Below are positions 51,997 to 60,971 of a stretch of DNA of 64,000 nucleotides, piece after piece. The stretch comes from Rhizobiales bacterium GAS188 (GTDB lineage Bacteria > Pseudomonadota > Alphaproteobacteria > Rhizobiales > Beijerinckiaceae): NCBI GenBank assembly GCA_900104855.1, contig FNSS01000001.1:1612001-1676000 (forward strand), in the 5' to 3' direction. The notes beneath the pieces are model-generated. The model saw only the letters and a program-made list of their open reading frames with translations, was not told where the DNA came from and made no database searches. Within the stretch, counting starts at the first letter, position 1. Every line of letters begins with the position of its first letter. The translations under genes and the position numbers were made by a program.

Positions 51997-53553
51997 ATGG
52001 GAAATCAGGACAGGGTCACCCGCCGTTGTGCTCTCCTAGGAGCAACTGGGCTGCTAGCAGCGTCTGGGCTTGAGACGTCGGTTCCATTGACGCTGGCCAG
52101 TCCTGCCCTTGCGCAGGTTGCCAAGCCGAAAATGGCGACCGAAATCCCGCCCGATATCACAACGCCTGATCGGGTGGCGTCGCGGCTCGGCACTTTGAAT
52201 TTTTTCGACGGAGTGCCCGACAAGGCAACGTGTGAGAAGGTTTATGACAACCTCGACTTCATGCGCGGCGTCGAAGTTTTCCTCAACACGATGGCGGCCG
52301 CCTCCACCCAGGCCAATTTTGTGGGGCTAAGGAGCGTCGGTTGCGACAACCACACCGTCCTCATTCACGAAGATCGCGTTGATGCCAAGACGCTATTGCT
52401 AACCCCAAATACGCAGACCGCGACGCTTTGGGCGCCTCTTGATCTCAAGGCCGGTCCGCTGGTCGTGGAAATTCCTCCCGGGGTTCTCGGGCTCGCAGAC
52501 GACCACTGGATGAGGCACATCACCGATATGGGCCTTTCGGGTCCGGATAAGGGAGGCGGCGGCAAATACGTTTTTCTGCCCCCTGACTACCAGGGACAGA
52601 CGCCCGACGGCTACTTCGTCGCCAGATCGAGAACTTTCAATATGACGTTTGGGCTGCGTGGCTTCACAATTAAAGGCGACACGCGACCGGCAGTGGAAGC
52701 CTTTCACAAGCAGTTTAAGATCTATCCGCTCGACCAAGCCGGTAATCCGCCGCCTACGAAAATCATCAATGGCTCTGGTTTATACTTGAATACGATCCAC
52801 GCCAGCACGTTCAAGTTCTTTGAAGAAATCAATCAGGTAGTTCAGGAGGAGCCGATCTCGGCAGTTGATCCGGAGATTGCCGGCCAACTTGCGGCCATTG
52901 GGATCATCAAATGCAAGCCGTTCGCGCCCGATGAGCGGATGAAAAGGATTCTCACGGAGGCGGCGGCAGTCGGCATTGCTACTGCGCGTGCGATCGTGTT
53001 CAGAGCCCGCAGTGACGACTTTTACTTCTACCCTGGAAAGTCGAACTGGCGCCCGATATTTGTCGGGGGTAGCTACTTGTTCATGCAAAATGGTGCGGCG
53101 CTGCTCGACGCACGGATCAACTTCTTCTATCAGGCGACCGGCGTTTCGCCGGCTATGGCGGCCGCACCCGTGGGAAGCGGGTCACAGTATGCAGCAGCAA
53201 TGGTGGATGCGAGAGGCAATCCGTTCGACGGAGGCAAGACCTATCGACTCCACCTGCCGCCGAACATTCCCGCCAAGCAGTTCTGGTCGCTCATCCCCTA
53301 TGACACGCAGACACGATCTGTGCTGCAGACGGATCAGCGCGATGCCGGTCTAAGCAGTGAGACCGGAGCGGTTGCAACCAATGCTGACGGTTCGGTTGAT
53401 ATTTACTTTGCTCCGACGCGACCTCGAGGAAAAGAGAACTGGATCCAAACGGTCCCGGGCAAAAGCTGGTTCGTTTATTTCCGTCTCTACTCGCCACTGG
53501 AGCCGTGGTGCGACAAGAGTTGGCGGCCGGGCGATATAGAGGGGTTGGCGTGA
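51997..53553 (+). CDS. DUF1254/DUF1214 exported protein, array member 1
   Basis: A 518-residue protein with a Tat-like leader (VTRRCALLGATGLLAASG). The DUF1254 domain (about 90-220) has NTQTATLWAPLDLKAGPLVVEIPP and GGGGKYVFLPPDYQGQTPDGYFVARSRTF. The DUF1214 domain (about 395-510) has YRLHLPPNIPAKQFWSLIPYDTQTRSVLQTDQ, NADGSVDIYFAPTRP and NWIQTVPGKSWFVYFRLYSP. It is the most diverged member of the tandem array, closer to 57115 than to 53767. The family has no established reaction. Export to the periplasm is well supported. Confidence 0.88.
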   Translation: MGNQDRVTRRCALLGATGLLAASGLETSVPLTLASPALAQVAKPKMATEIPPDITTPDRVASRLGTLNFFDGVPDKATCEKVYDNLDFMRGVEVFLNTMAAASTQANFVGLRSVGCDNHTVLIHEDRVDAKTLLLTPNTQTATLWAPLDLKAGPLVVEIPPGVLGLADDHWMRHITDMGLSGPDKGGGGKYVFLPPDYQGQTPDGYFVARSRTFNMTFGLRGFTIKGDTRPAVEAFHKQFKIYPLDQAGNPPPTKIINGSGLYLNTIHASTFKFFEEINQVVQEEPISAVDPEIAGQLAAIGIIKCKPFAPDERMKRILTEAAAVGIATARAIVFRARSDDFYFYPGKSNWRPIFVGGSYLFMQNGAALLDARINFFYQATGVSPAMAAAPVGSGSQYAAAMVDARGNPFDGGKTYRLHLPPNIPAKQFWSLIPYDTQTRSVLQTDQRDAGLSSETGAVATNADGSVDIYFAPTRPRGKENWIQTVPGKSWFVYFRLYSPLEPWCDKSWRPGDIEGLA

Positions 53554-53736
53554 ATGGCGCCGAAACGGCCCGGGCCTTCGTCGGCGTACTTCGGTGCCTA
53601 CAGGACAAGGCGGGCAAGTGGCTGCACGGCGGCACGTCGTGTCGCCTGCGTGCTGTTCCCGTTCTACGGCCCCGAGAAGTCTCTGTTCGACAAGACGTGG
53701 AAGCTGCCGGATCTGGAGCAGGTTTCGAACCTGTGA
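53554..53736 (+). pseudogene. Collapsed DUF1254/DUF1214 gene remnant
   Basis: Bases just after the stop at 53553 read APKRPGPSSAYFGAYR and, one frame over, DKAGKWLHGGTSCRLR. This matches PKRPGPSSAYLSAYRDKVGKWLDGGISYRLR of the gene at 57115. The sequence then jumps to FPFYGPEKSLFDKTWKLPDLEQV, the typical last residues of the family. A frameshift and an internal deletion have reduced a whole gene to about 180 bases. Confidence 0.8.
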
Positions 53737-53766
53737 CGGGCCGGTATGGGAACAAGGAGTCGGACC

Positions 53767-55182
53767 ATGATCAGAGCAATACTCGGAATCATCGCGCTGT
53801 CATTCGCACAGGTGCTCCCCTCGACCGTGCCTGTTGCGGCCCAAGCCGCGGGCGCCACGGGCGACTGGCGCGAACAATACGCCTACGCGCTCGGCATGCA
53901 GGCGTACATTTACGGATTTCCGTATGTGTATATGTCGGAGGTGCGGTGGGGCCAAGTCGCGCAGAAGGTCGACCCCGAGCTCCTTCCTCACGCTGCGGTG
54001 AACCATTTTTGGCATAGTAAGATGATGGGCGGGCCTGAGTCACAGGCGGGTGGCTCGCCGAACAACGACACGCTGTACTCGATCGCGTGGCTCGACCTCT
54101 CGAAGGAGCCGTTGATCCTGTCGGTGCCCGATGTTGGTGACCGCTACTACACGATTGAAATCGCGAGCTTCGACTCGGACAACTTCGCGTATGTCGGCAT
54201 GAGGACGACGGGCACCAAGGCGGGCAACTATGCCATCGTCGGGCCATCGTGGAACGGCAATCTGCCCAGCGATGTCGAGCGACTGACGCCATCGAGAACG
54301 CCTTCCGCATTCATACTTGGGCGGACGCTGTTGAGAGGTCCGGACGACCTGCCCGCAATCCGCACAGTCATGGCTCAGTACAAGCTGACCCCGCTGAGTC
54401 TGTGGGGCAAGCCCGACGCTCAAATCCCGGAGAGCTACGACGTATTGAAGCCATTCGACAGAAAGACAGACCCGCTCGCCGATTGGAAGACATTGAATGC
54501 AACGATGGCTGAGAACCCGCCTCCGTCGCGGCACGAGGTTCTGCTCAAACAATTCGCGCAAATCGGTATCGGTCCCGGACTCGATGTCGATACGCTCGAC
54601 GAGGCAACCAAGCGCGGTTTGGCACGAGCTGCGGTCGATGGTGGAAATCTGCTTGACGCGGCGATCCGCCAGGGCGCGCGGCAGAATAACGTCAATGGCT
54701 GGAAATATCCACCGCCGGATATGGGCCGGGCTGGCGACAAGGACGATTTCATCCTTCGCGCGGCGCTCCAAAGCTTGTGGGGGATCGTCGCCAACGATCC
54801 GGCGGAGGCAATTTATCTGAACACCTCGACTGGGCCAGATGGGCAACAACTTACCGGCGACAATCGCTACGTGATGCACTTCCCGAAAAACGGGTTGCCC
54901 GAGGCGAAAGCGTTCTGGTCGATCACTTTGTACGACGCGAAGCACAACCTGGTTGCCAACCCGATCAAACGCTACGCGATCGGCGACCGTGACAAGCTCA
55001 AGTTCAACGCCGATCGCTCGCTCGACATTTACATCCAGAACCAGTCTCCAGGCGCGGACAAGGAGTCGAACTGGCTGCCCGCGCCGACGGGGGAGTTCAA
55101 TCTCGTTCTGCGCAGCTACCTGCCCAGCCCTGACCTTCAGGCGCAACGGTGGGCACCGCCGCCGGTGAAGAAGATGGACTGA
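53767..55182 (+). CDS. DUF1254/DUF1214 exported protein, array member 2
   Basis: A 471-residue protein with a signal peptide (MIRAILGIIALSFAQVLPSTVPVAAQ). ATG 53767 has AAGGAG upstream. The DUF1254 part is canonical: AYALGMQAYIYGFPYVYMSEVRW, SPNNDTLYSIAWLDLSKEPLILSVPDVGDRYYTIEIASF. The DUF1214 part has AEAIYLNTSTGPDGQQLTGDNRYVMHFPKNGLPEAKAFWSITLYD and LDIYIQNQSPG. It represents a different branch of the family from the other three complete genes. It is periplasmic by inference. Confidence 0.92.
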   Translation: MIRAILGIIALSFAQVLPSTVPVAAQAAGATGDWREQYAYALGMQAYIYGFPYVYMSEVRWGQVAQKVDPELLPHAAVNHFWHSKMMGGPESQAGGSPNNDTLYSIAWLDLSKEPLILSVPDVGDRYYTIEIASFDSDNFAYVGMRTTGTKAGNYAIVGPSWNGNLPSDVERLTPSRTPSAFILGRTLLRGPDDLPAIRTVMAQYKLTPLSLWGKPDAQIPESYDVLKPFDRKTDPLADWKTLNATMAENPPPSRHEVLLKQFAQIGIGPGLDVDTLDEATKRGLARAAVDGGNLLDAAIRQGARQNNVNGWKYPPPDMGRAGDKDDFILRAALQSLWGIVANDPAEAIYLNTSTGPDGQQLTGDNRYVMHFPKNGLPEAKAFWSITLYDAKHNLVANPIKRYAIGDRDKLKFNADRSLDIYIQNQSPGADKESNWLPAPTGEFNLVLRSYLPSPDLQAQRWAPPPVKKMD

Positions 55183-55344
55183 AAAGACGCCATGTCCGCC
55201 GATAGCCAGGTAGTTGATAGTCCGCTGTTTGCACTTTTCGAACCTCACGCGATGCCCGACTTGAGTCCGAAAGCCTTGACCAAAGCGGACGTCTGCCGAC
55301 CACTCTGAATTTAGGGGTTGACGCCCTAATTGGAGGACAAGCGT

Positions 55345-55553
55345 GTCATGCAACGACATTGGCAAGCGCAACTCCTGCTGCACTTGGAATGGTCTATGCC
55401 GCAGGCGTACCAAACCTTCGAGCGCCCGGGAGCTCAACCGATCGCAAAAGATCGAGACGCGCATCGCCGTTCACCTTGCTGATGCGTCTCTACTCGAAGG
55501 CCGAAGTTCTGGACGGCTCATGGACGCCGCCCGCGGTGCGACGGGCGAATTGA
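55345..55553 (+). pseudogene. Second collapsed DUF1254/DUF1214 remnant
   Basis: In changing frames the region reads ASATPAALGMVYAAGVPNLRAPG, then QKIETRI (compare QKIQTRIG near the start of the gene at 57115), and finally LLMRLYSKAEVLDGSWTPPAVRR, which is a family-type C-terminus (RLY...LDxxWxPP). Start-side and end-side pieces of one gene are fused with the middle deleted. No protein of use is encoded. Confidence 0.6.
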
Positions 55554-55609
55554 GTGGAAAGGGGAGTTCGCCATGACGTGCATCATCTCCCTCTGCCGCA
55601 GGGGGCACC

Positions 55610-55662
55610 CGGAAGTCGCCCTGCGGCAGACCGCCATTCTCGACTACGTCAACCTGTTCTGA
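55610..55662 (+). pseudogene. Relic of the HlyD gene's last codons
   Basis: This reads VALRQTAILDYVNLF then TGA, matching VVLRQTAILNYVNPF at the end of the HlyD-type gene (51754). The same GAGCGG...GGAAAGGGAGGAA spacer follows, up to the next DUF1254 start. It shows that the HlyD/DUF1254 junction was duplicated as a block and the HlyD part of this copy was lost. Confidence 0.8.
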
Positions 55663-55685
55663 GCGGGGGGAAAGGGAGGAAAGTC

Positions 55686-57098
55686 ATGAAGAGAACCGTC
55701 CTCGCAGCCCTCCCCATTCTCTGTCTTGCAGGAGCAGTGCAGGCGCAGGATTTCTCCGCCGAGGAGTTGACCAGCCGCACAGTAGAGCGCCGCGCCGTCG
55801 AGGCGGTGATCTGGGGCATGCCGGCGGTGAACCTCGACCTGATGCTTCAAGCGATGATCGGCAGCGCCAAGGGGAAGCCAAATCAGATTGTCTATTGGTC
55901 GCGCCTGCCGGATTGGAAAAACCAGACGCTCACTCCCAACCCCGATGTTATCTACGTCATGCCGTTCTTCGACACGAAGGATGCTGGTCCGATGGTGTTG
56001 GAAATCCCGCCCGCCGACGACGGGGTGATCAACGGCACTGTCATGGACGCCTGGCAAATACCGCTGGAGGATGTCGGGTCGGCCGGCGTCGACAAAGGCG
56101 AGGGCGGCAAATATCTGATCCTGCCTCCTGGCTATTCGGCCGTCGTTCCGGACGGCTATATCGCGCTGCCCTCGCCGAACTATCGGGGCTATGCACTGCT
56201 GCGATCGATCCTCAAGAGCGGCAGCGATTCCGACATCGCCAAGGCGGTAGCCTACGCGAAGCGCATCAAGGTGTACCCGCTCTCGCAGGCATCGAATCCC
56301 CCGCCGACGACATTCGTCGATGCGATCGACGTGGTCTACGACTCCACAATTCCTTACGACCTGCGTTTCTTCCAGTCCCTCGACCGGGTGGTCCAATCGG
56401 AACCGTGGCTCGCGCGCGACAAGATTATGATCGGCATGCTCAAGTCGATCGGCATCGAGAAGGGGAAGCCGTTCGATCCGGATGCAAAAACACGGGACGT
56501 ACTGGGGTCGGCCGCGCGTGAATCCCACGCTCTCCTCGAAATAAAATACGAGGGCATGTTCAAGCCCTATTTCGACATAAGTCATTGGGCGCTCCCCGCA
56601 ATGCCTGACTACCTCCGAGCGTCGTCGGACGGGTTCTCCGATCCGACTGCCTATCCTGTCGACAGCCGCGGCCTCGCCTTCACCTTCGCGTTCTTCACGC
56701 CGAAGCACCTCGGACAAGGCCAGTCCTATCTCATGACTACCAAAGACAAGGACGGGCAGAATTTCGACGGTCGCGAAAGCTACCGACTGAGCGTGCCGGC
56801 GCGTGTACCCGTGAACCAATACTGGTCGGTGACTGTATATGACCGAGCCACGCACGGGTTCATCCGCTCCGTAAATCGATCCGGCCGCAGCTCGCAAAGC
56901 CCAGGCCTGCAAGTAAATACAGACGGCTCGGTGGACATCTGGTTTGGTCCAAGCGCTCCGGCCGGCAAGGATTCGAACTGGGTGCCGACGAATCCGAACG
57001 GCCAATTCGAATTGCTGTTCCGCTTCTACGGCCCTGAAAAGCCGCTGCTCGATAGAACCTGGAAGCTGCCGGATGTTGAGCGGGTTGTAGCTCGGTGA
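55686..57098 (+). CDS. DUF1254/DUF1214 exported protein, array member 3
   Basis: A 470-residue protein. Signal peptide MKRTVLAALPILCLAGAVQA; GGGAGG lies before ATG 55686. The DUF1254 segment has RRAVEAVIWGMPAVNLDLMLQAM and TPNPDVIYVMPFFDTKDAGPMVLEIPP with GEGGKYLILPPGYSAVVPDGYIALPSPNYRGYALLRS. The DUF1214 segment has YRLSVPARVPVNQYWSVTVYDRATHGFIRS, NTDGSVDIWFGPSAPAG and LFRFYGPEKPLLDRTWKLPDVERV. It is the intact counterpart of the fragment at 51782 and of the C-terminal relic at 53700. The next gene begins 16 bases downstream. Confidence 0.92.
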   Translation: MKRTVLAALPILCLAGAVQAQDFSAEELTSRTVERRAVEAVIWGMPAVNLDLMLQAMIGSAKGKPNQIVYWSRLPDWKNQTLTPNPDVIYVMPFFDTKDAGPMVLEIPPADDGVINGTVMDAWQIPLEDVGSAGVDKGEGGKYLILPPGYSAVVPDGYIALPSPNYRGYALLRSILKSGSDSDIAKAVAYAKRIKVYPLSQASNPPPTTFVDAIDVVYDSTIPYDLRFFQSLDRVVQSEPWLARDKIMIGMLKSIGIEKGKPFDPDAKTRDVLGSAARESHALLEIKYEGMFKPYFDISHWALPAMPDYLRASSDGFSDPTAYPVDSRGLAFTFAFFTPKHLGQGQSYLMTTKDKDGQNFDGRESYRLSVPARVPVNQYWSVTVYDRATHGFIRSVNRSGRSSQSPGLQVNTDGSVDIWFGPSAPAGKDSNWVPTNPNGQFELLFRFYGPEKPLLDRTWKLPDVERVVAR

Positions 57099-57114
57099 TG
57101 AGGAGAAGGGTGCG

Positions 57115-58611
57115 ATGGGACCGAACCGTCGAGAAACGATCTCATTTTTGGCGGGTGGAGGTCTCGCTACAGCCAGCGCCATGGCTCCGGCTCGCGCGCG
57201 GGGCGCGAAGCCTGGAGGCCCAGCCACGGCCACGGGTCCGAACGGACCACAAAAGATCCAAACCCGCATTGGCACGCTCGAGTTCACCCACGACTTCGCC
57301 AACGGCTATCCGACCGACGCGACGATCGACAAGCTTTACGACGAGCGTAATTTCCAACGGGCCTGCCAAGCCTATCTCTGGGCACTTCCGGCGGTCGCAT
57401 TCGCCGCGTGGCAGCGTGGCGTCACGCAACAACTCGGCGCCAAGAACGGGCAGATCGTTGCGATCCTGTCGCTCGAAGCCCGGCGCGGCATCCTGACCGC
57501 CAATGCGACGACGCCCTATTACCTCGGGTTCGCCGATCTCTCCGCCGGGCCGCTTATCATGGTGATGCCGGCGAGCGGCGCGCAGGGCGGAATCAGCGAC
57601 GCCTGGCAGCGTGAACTCGAAGGGACCGCGGAGCCGGGCACCTACCTGGTCCTCGGGCCGGCTCAGACGGCGCCTGACACCACCGGCTATATCGTGCGTC
57701 AGTCGCCGACATTCGGCATCTTTCTCGGCGTGCGATTGACCGAGGCCGATCCCGCCAAAGCCAACCAGGCTTTGGGGCAGTTGCAGATGTACCCCTATGC
57801 GCAGCGCGACAATCCGCCGAAGAGTGAAATCCTCGATGTGGGCACGAAGACCTGGAGCGGACTCCCGCCGCGTGGGATGGAATACTGGCAGCGGCTCGAC
57901 GACGTGATCCAGCGTGAGCCGATCGAGCCGCGCGACATCTTTTTCCACGCGATGCTCCGACCCCTCGGCCTGGAGAAAGGCAAGCCCTTCAAGCCGGATG
58001 CGCGGCAGACGAAAATCCTCACCGACGCTGTGCTGGTCGGGGAGGCCATGGCAAAGGCCAATTCGGCAGATCGCAGGTTCAAGGACGGGAAATATCGTCC
58101 CGACGCGCACTGGGACTTTGCATTGCGCCTGGACGCCGACGATCCCGACGGCTTCTGGAACCTGCTCGACGAGCGCGCATCGTGGTTCTACGAGGCCGTC
58201 GGCGCCGGCCCCGCGATGGCGCCCAAGCGTCCAGGTCCTTCATCGGCGTACCTCAGTGCGTACAGGGACAAGGTCGGCAAGTGGCTGGACGGCGGCATCT
58301 CGTATCGCCTTCGCATTCCGCCCAATCCGCCGATCAAGCTCTTCTGGTCGGTCACGGTCTACGACGTCGATACGCGCTCACTGATCCTGAACAAGCAGAA
58401 GATCGCCGACCGCTCCTCCCGCATGGATCTGCGCAATAACGCGGACGGCTCGGTCGACATCTATTGCGGACCGCGGGAGCCGGCCGGTTTCGAGAAGAAC
58501 TGGATACCGACCGTGGCCGGAAAGAATTGGTTCGCTTACTTTAGATTCTACCAGCCGACCAAAGCCTATTTCGATCGATCCTGGCCACTACCGGACTTTG
58601 AGCAAGTGTAG
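57115..58611 (+). CDS. DUF1254/DUF1214 exported protein, array member 4
   Basis: A 498-residue protein. The leader NRRETISFLAGGGLATASAMAPARA has a Tat-like twin arginine. DUF1254: QRACQAYLWALPAVAFAAWQRG, NATTPYYLGFADLSAGPLIMVMP, GTYLVLGPAQTAPDTTGYIVRQSPTFGIFLGVRL. The DUF1214 end: YRLRIPPNPPIKLFWSVTVYDVDTRSLILNKQ, NADGSVDIYCGPREPAGFEKNWIPTVAGKNWFAYFRFYQPTKAYFDRSWPLPDFEQV. The motif PKRPGPSSAY links it to the remnant at 53554. It is probably co-transcribed with 55686. Confidence 0.92.
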   Translation: MGPNRRETISFLAGGGLATASAMAPARARGAKPGGPATATGPNGPQKIQTRIGTLEFTHDFANGYPTDATIDKLYDERNFQRACQAYLWALPAVAFAAWQRGVTQQLGAKNGQIVAILSLEARRGILTANATTPYYLGFADLSAGPLIMVMPASGAQGGISDAWQRELEGTAEPGTYLVLGPAQTAPDTTGYIVRQSPTFGIFLGVRLTEADPAKANQALGQLQMYPYAQRDNPPKSEILDVGTKTWSGLPPRGMEYWQRLDDVIQREPIEPRDIFFHAMLRPLGLEKGKPFKPDARQTKILTDAVLVGEAMAKANSADRRFKDGKYRPDAHWDFALRLDADDPDGFWNLLDERASWFYEAVGAGPAMAPKRPGPSSAYLSAYRDKVGKWLDGGISYRLRIPPNPPIKLFWSVTVYDVDTRSLILNKQKIADRSSRMDLRNNADGSVDIYCGPREPAGFEKNWIPTVAGKNWFAYFRFYQPTKAYFDRSWPLPDFEQV

Positions 58612-58700
58612 ATCGAACCGATTGTGCGCGATCCGCGGTTCTCCGGCGCGTGGAGAGCGACAGCAGCCCAACAGCTGAGTCGAACAGAGAGGAGCTCGCC

Positions 58701-59750
58701 ATGACCCGCATTTTCTCCCATTGCCGCAGCGGCACTAACGCGGGGAGGCGCGTCAAGAAAGCATCCGTGGCCGTGCTGTTCGCTCTCTCGAGCGTCACGC
58801 TTGGCGCTGGTCCATCACACGCCGACGAAGGCGGTGTCAGCTTCTGGTTGCCAGGGGAGTTCGGCAGCCTCGCGGCCGTACCCGGCGCGCCGGGGTGGGC
58901 CTTCTCAAGCATCTATATTCATCCTTCGGTGAAGGCGAGTGGGGGAACGACCTTCATCCGGGGCGGACAGTTCGTCGCCGGCGTCACCGGGCGCGGCGAC
59001 CTCCTCGCGTACGGACCGACCTATATATTCGCCACGCCCGTACTCGGCGGGCAGGCCTCAGTCAGCCTGCTCAATGTGGGCGGACGCAACTGGGCGTCCA
59101 TATCCGCGACGCTGACCGGCCCCATGGGGAACACCATCGAGGGAACGAAGAGCCAGTCCCTCACGTCTCTGGGCGATCTCCTCCCCCAGGCGTCGCTCAA
59201 ATGGAACTATGGCGTCCATAATTTCATGGTCTATGGAACCGGCGACATCCCGGTCGGCGATTATGATTCCTCGAGGCTCGCCAATCTCGGCCTTGGCCAT
59301 GGCGCGATCGATGGGGGCGGCGGCTATACCTATTTCAACCCGGCAAGCGGGCTCGAATTCTCGTCGGTGCTGGGGTTCACGTACAACTTCGAGAACCAAC
59401 ACACGAAATATCAGAACGGCGTCGATGCCCATCTCGATTGGGGCGCCTCCTACTTTCTGACCAAGCAATTCCATTTCGGTGCCGTCGGCTACTACTACCA
59501 GCAGCTCACCGGAGACAGCGGCACGGGAGCGAAGCTCGGCCCCTTCAAATCGCGCGTTGCCGGGATCGGCCCGCAGCTCGGCTACATCTTTCCGGTTGGT
59601 GACAAAGTGCAAGGCTACTTCAACGTGAAGGCCTATAAGGAGTTCGCGGCCAAGAACCGGCCCGATGGCTGGAACTTCTGGGTGACCGTTTCCTTCTCGG
59701 CGGCCCCGCCCCATCCCTCCGAGCCGGAGGCGGTGTCGCTTGTGAGGTGA
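58701..59750 (+). CDS. SphA/MetA-pathway-type outer-membrane transporter
   Basis: A 349-residue protein with a signal peptide (about residues 20-42, ASVAVLFALSSVTLGAGPSHA). The mature part begins DEGGVSFWLPGEFGSLAAVPGAPGWAFSSIYIHPS, the hallmark of the SphA family of outer-membrane beta-barrels linked to aromatic/phenol degradation (MetA). Alternating Gly/aromatic beta strands run to the C-terminus (YGVHNFMVYGTGDIPVGDYD, LGYIFPVGDKVQGYFNVKAYKEF). ATG 58701 follows GAGGAG. Family members assist uptake of hydrophobic compounds, which fits the exported enzymes upstream. Confidence 0.88.
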   Translation: MTRIFSHCRSGTNAGRRVKKASVAVLFALSSVTLGAGPSHADEGGVSFWLPGEFGSLAAVPGAPGWAFSSIYIHPSVKASGGTTFIRGGQFVAGVTGRGDLLAYGPTYIFATPVLGGQASVSLLNVGGRNWASISATLTGPMGNTIEGTKSQSLTSLGDLLPQASLKWNYGVHNFMVYGTGDIPVGDYDSSRLANLGLGHGAIDGGGGYTYFNPASGLEFSSVLGFTYNFENQHTKYQNGVDAHLDWGASYFLTKQFHFGAVGYYYQQLTGDSGTGAKLGPFKSRVAGIGPQLGYIFPVGDKVQGYFNVKAYKEFAAKNRPDGWNFWVTVSFSAAPPHPSEPEAVSLVR

Positions 59751-60017
59751 GTGCGCCTTGTCGTGGTGAAAGACCGCGAATTTGGACGCGACGGCTCTCC
59801 ACGGTCCAGGTCTAGGTCACCAGCAGCGAGGGGCAATTGCGCTGGCGACCACACGATAAAGGCCAAAACGGGTGCGGCAGGCGCGAATTCGTGCAGTCAA
59901 CGCCGCTCCAATGAATGTCCGCTTTCTACCCATGGACTAAACCGCTCGCGCGGTAAGGTTTCCCCGCCGGGAGCGCGGGCGAGGCTCATTGGATGTCGGC
60001 ATAACGGGCTCTCCCGT

Positions 60018-60061
60018 CCTGTCTCAAGATCATGGGGTTTTTAAACCTCGTGTGAGACAGG
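60018..60061. repeat. Conserved hairpin before the copy 2 recombinase
   Basis: CCTGTCTCA (60018-60026) pairs with TGAGACAGG (60053-60061) around a loop that contains GGGGTTTTTAAACCTC, itself a smaller inverted repeat. It ends 10 bases before the recombinase ATG at 60072. Pairing is preserved in copy 1 while bases differ, which argues for selection on the structure. Confidence 0.7.
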
Positions 60062-60071
60062 AGCTATCGCC

Positions 60072-60959
60072 ATGACCGACAAGGCCATCAGCCCATTGCG
60101 CCAGCGCATGATCGAAGACATGACGGCTCGTCATTTCGCGGAGAAGGTCCAGAAGGACTACATCCGTTACGTCAAAAACTTCGCAGCTTTCCTCGGCCGC
60201 TCGCCCGATGCCGCCACCAGCGAGGATCTTCGTCTGTTTCAATTGCACATGACGAAGACCCATGTGAGCCCGGGGAGCATCAATGCCGCGATCGTCGCGC
60301 TCCGGTTCTTTTTCAAGGTGACGCTCGAACGGGACGATCTGGTCCGGCGTCTGACGTTGGTGCGCGAACCGCGCAGGGCGCCGATCGTGTTGAGCCCCGA
60401 GGAAGTGGCGCGACTTCTGGAGGCCGCCCCCGGCGTCAAATACAAGGCGGCGCTCAGCGTGGCTTATGGGGCCGGTTTGCGCGTGTCCGAGGTCGTCGCG
60501 TTGAAGGTGTCCGATATCGACAGCAAGCGCATGACGCTCCGCGTTGAGCAAGGCAAGGGCGACAAGGATCGCTATGTCATGCTCTCGCCGCAACTGCTTG
60601 AGTTACTGCGCGACTGGTGGCATGTGGCGCGCCCACGGGCTTGGCTGTTCCCTGGGCTCGATCCGGTCAACCCAATGTCCGCCCGGCAGCTCCGTCGCGC
60701 CGTTTTCGCTGCGGCGCAGACGGCGGGAATCGCCAAGCGCGTGTCGCCCCACACGCTGCGGCATAGCTTCGCCACGCATTTGCTCGAACAGAATGTCGAT
60801 ATCAGGGTGATCCAGGTTCTGCTCGGACACGCCAAGCTCGATACGACCGCGCTCTATACGCGTGTCGCCGTCAACACGATCCGCGACGTAACGAGCCCCC
60901 TGGAGCGGCTCAGCTTGAACTTAGCCAAGAACCCGACCAAGCACGAAGCGCCCGCATGA
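60072..60959 (+). CDS. Tyrosine recombinase of IS91-type copy 2
   Basis: A 295-residue recombinase, homologous along its whole length to the one at 42449. It has QKDYIRYVKNFAAFLGRSP, catalytic Arg in GAGLRVSE, Lys in EQGKGDKDR, HTLRHSFATHLLEQ, LLGHAKLDTTALYT with the nucleophilic Tyr. All active-site residues are present. The C-terminus differs (SLNLAKNPTKHEAPA). The transposase GTG follows 12 bases after the stop, as in copy 1. Confidence 0.92.
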   Translation: MTDKAISPLRQRMIEDMTARHFAEKVQKDYIRYVKNFAAFLGRSPDAATSEDLRLFQLHMTKTHVSPGSINAAIVALRFFFKVTLERDDLVRRLTLVREPRRAPIVLSPEEVARLLEAAPGVKYKAALSVAYGAGLRVSEVVALKVSDIDSKRMTLRVEQGKGDKDRYVMLSPQLLELLRDWWHVARPRAWLFPGLDPVNPMSARQLRRAVFAAAQTAGIAKRVSPHTLRHSFATHLLEQNVDIRVIQVLLGHAKLDTTALYTRVAVNTIRDVTSPLERLSLNLAKNPTKHEAPA

Positions 60960-60971
60960 CGCCCGCTTCCC

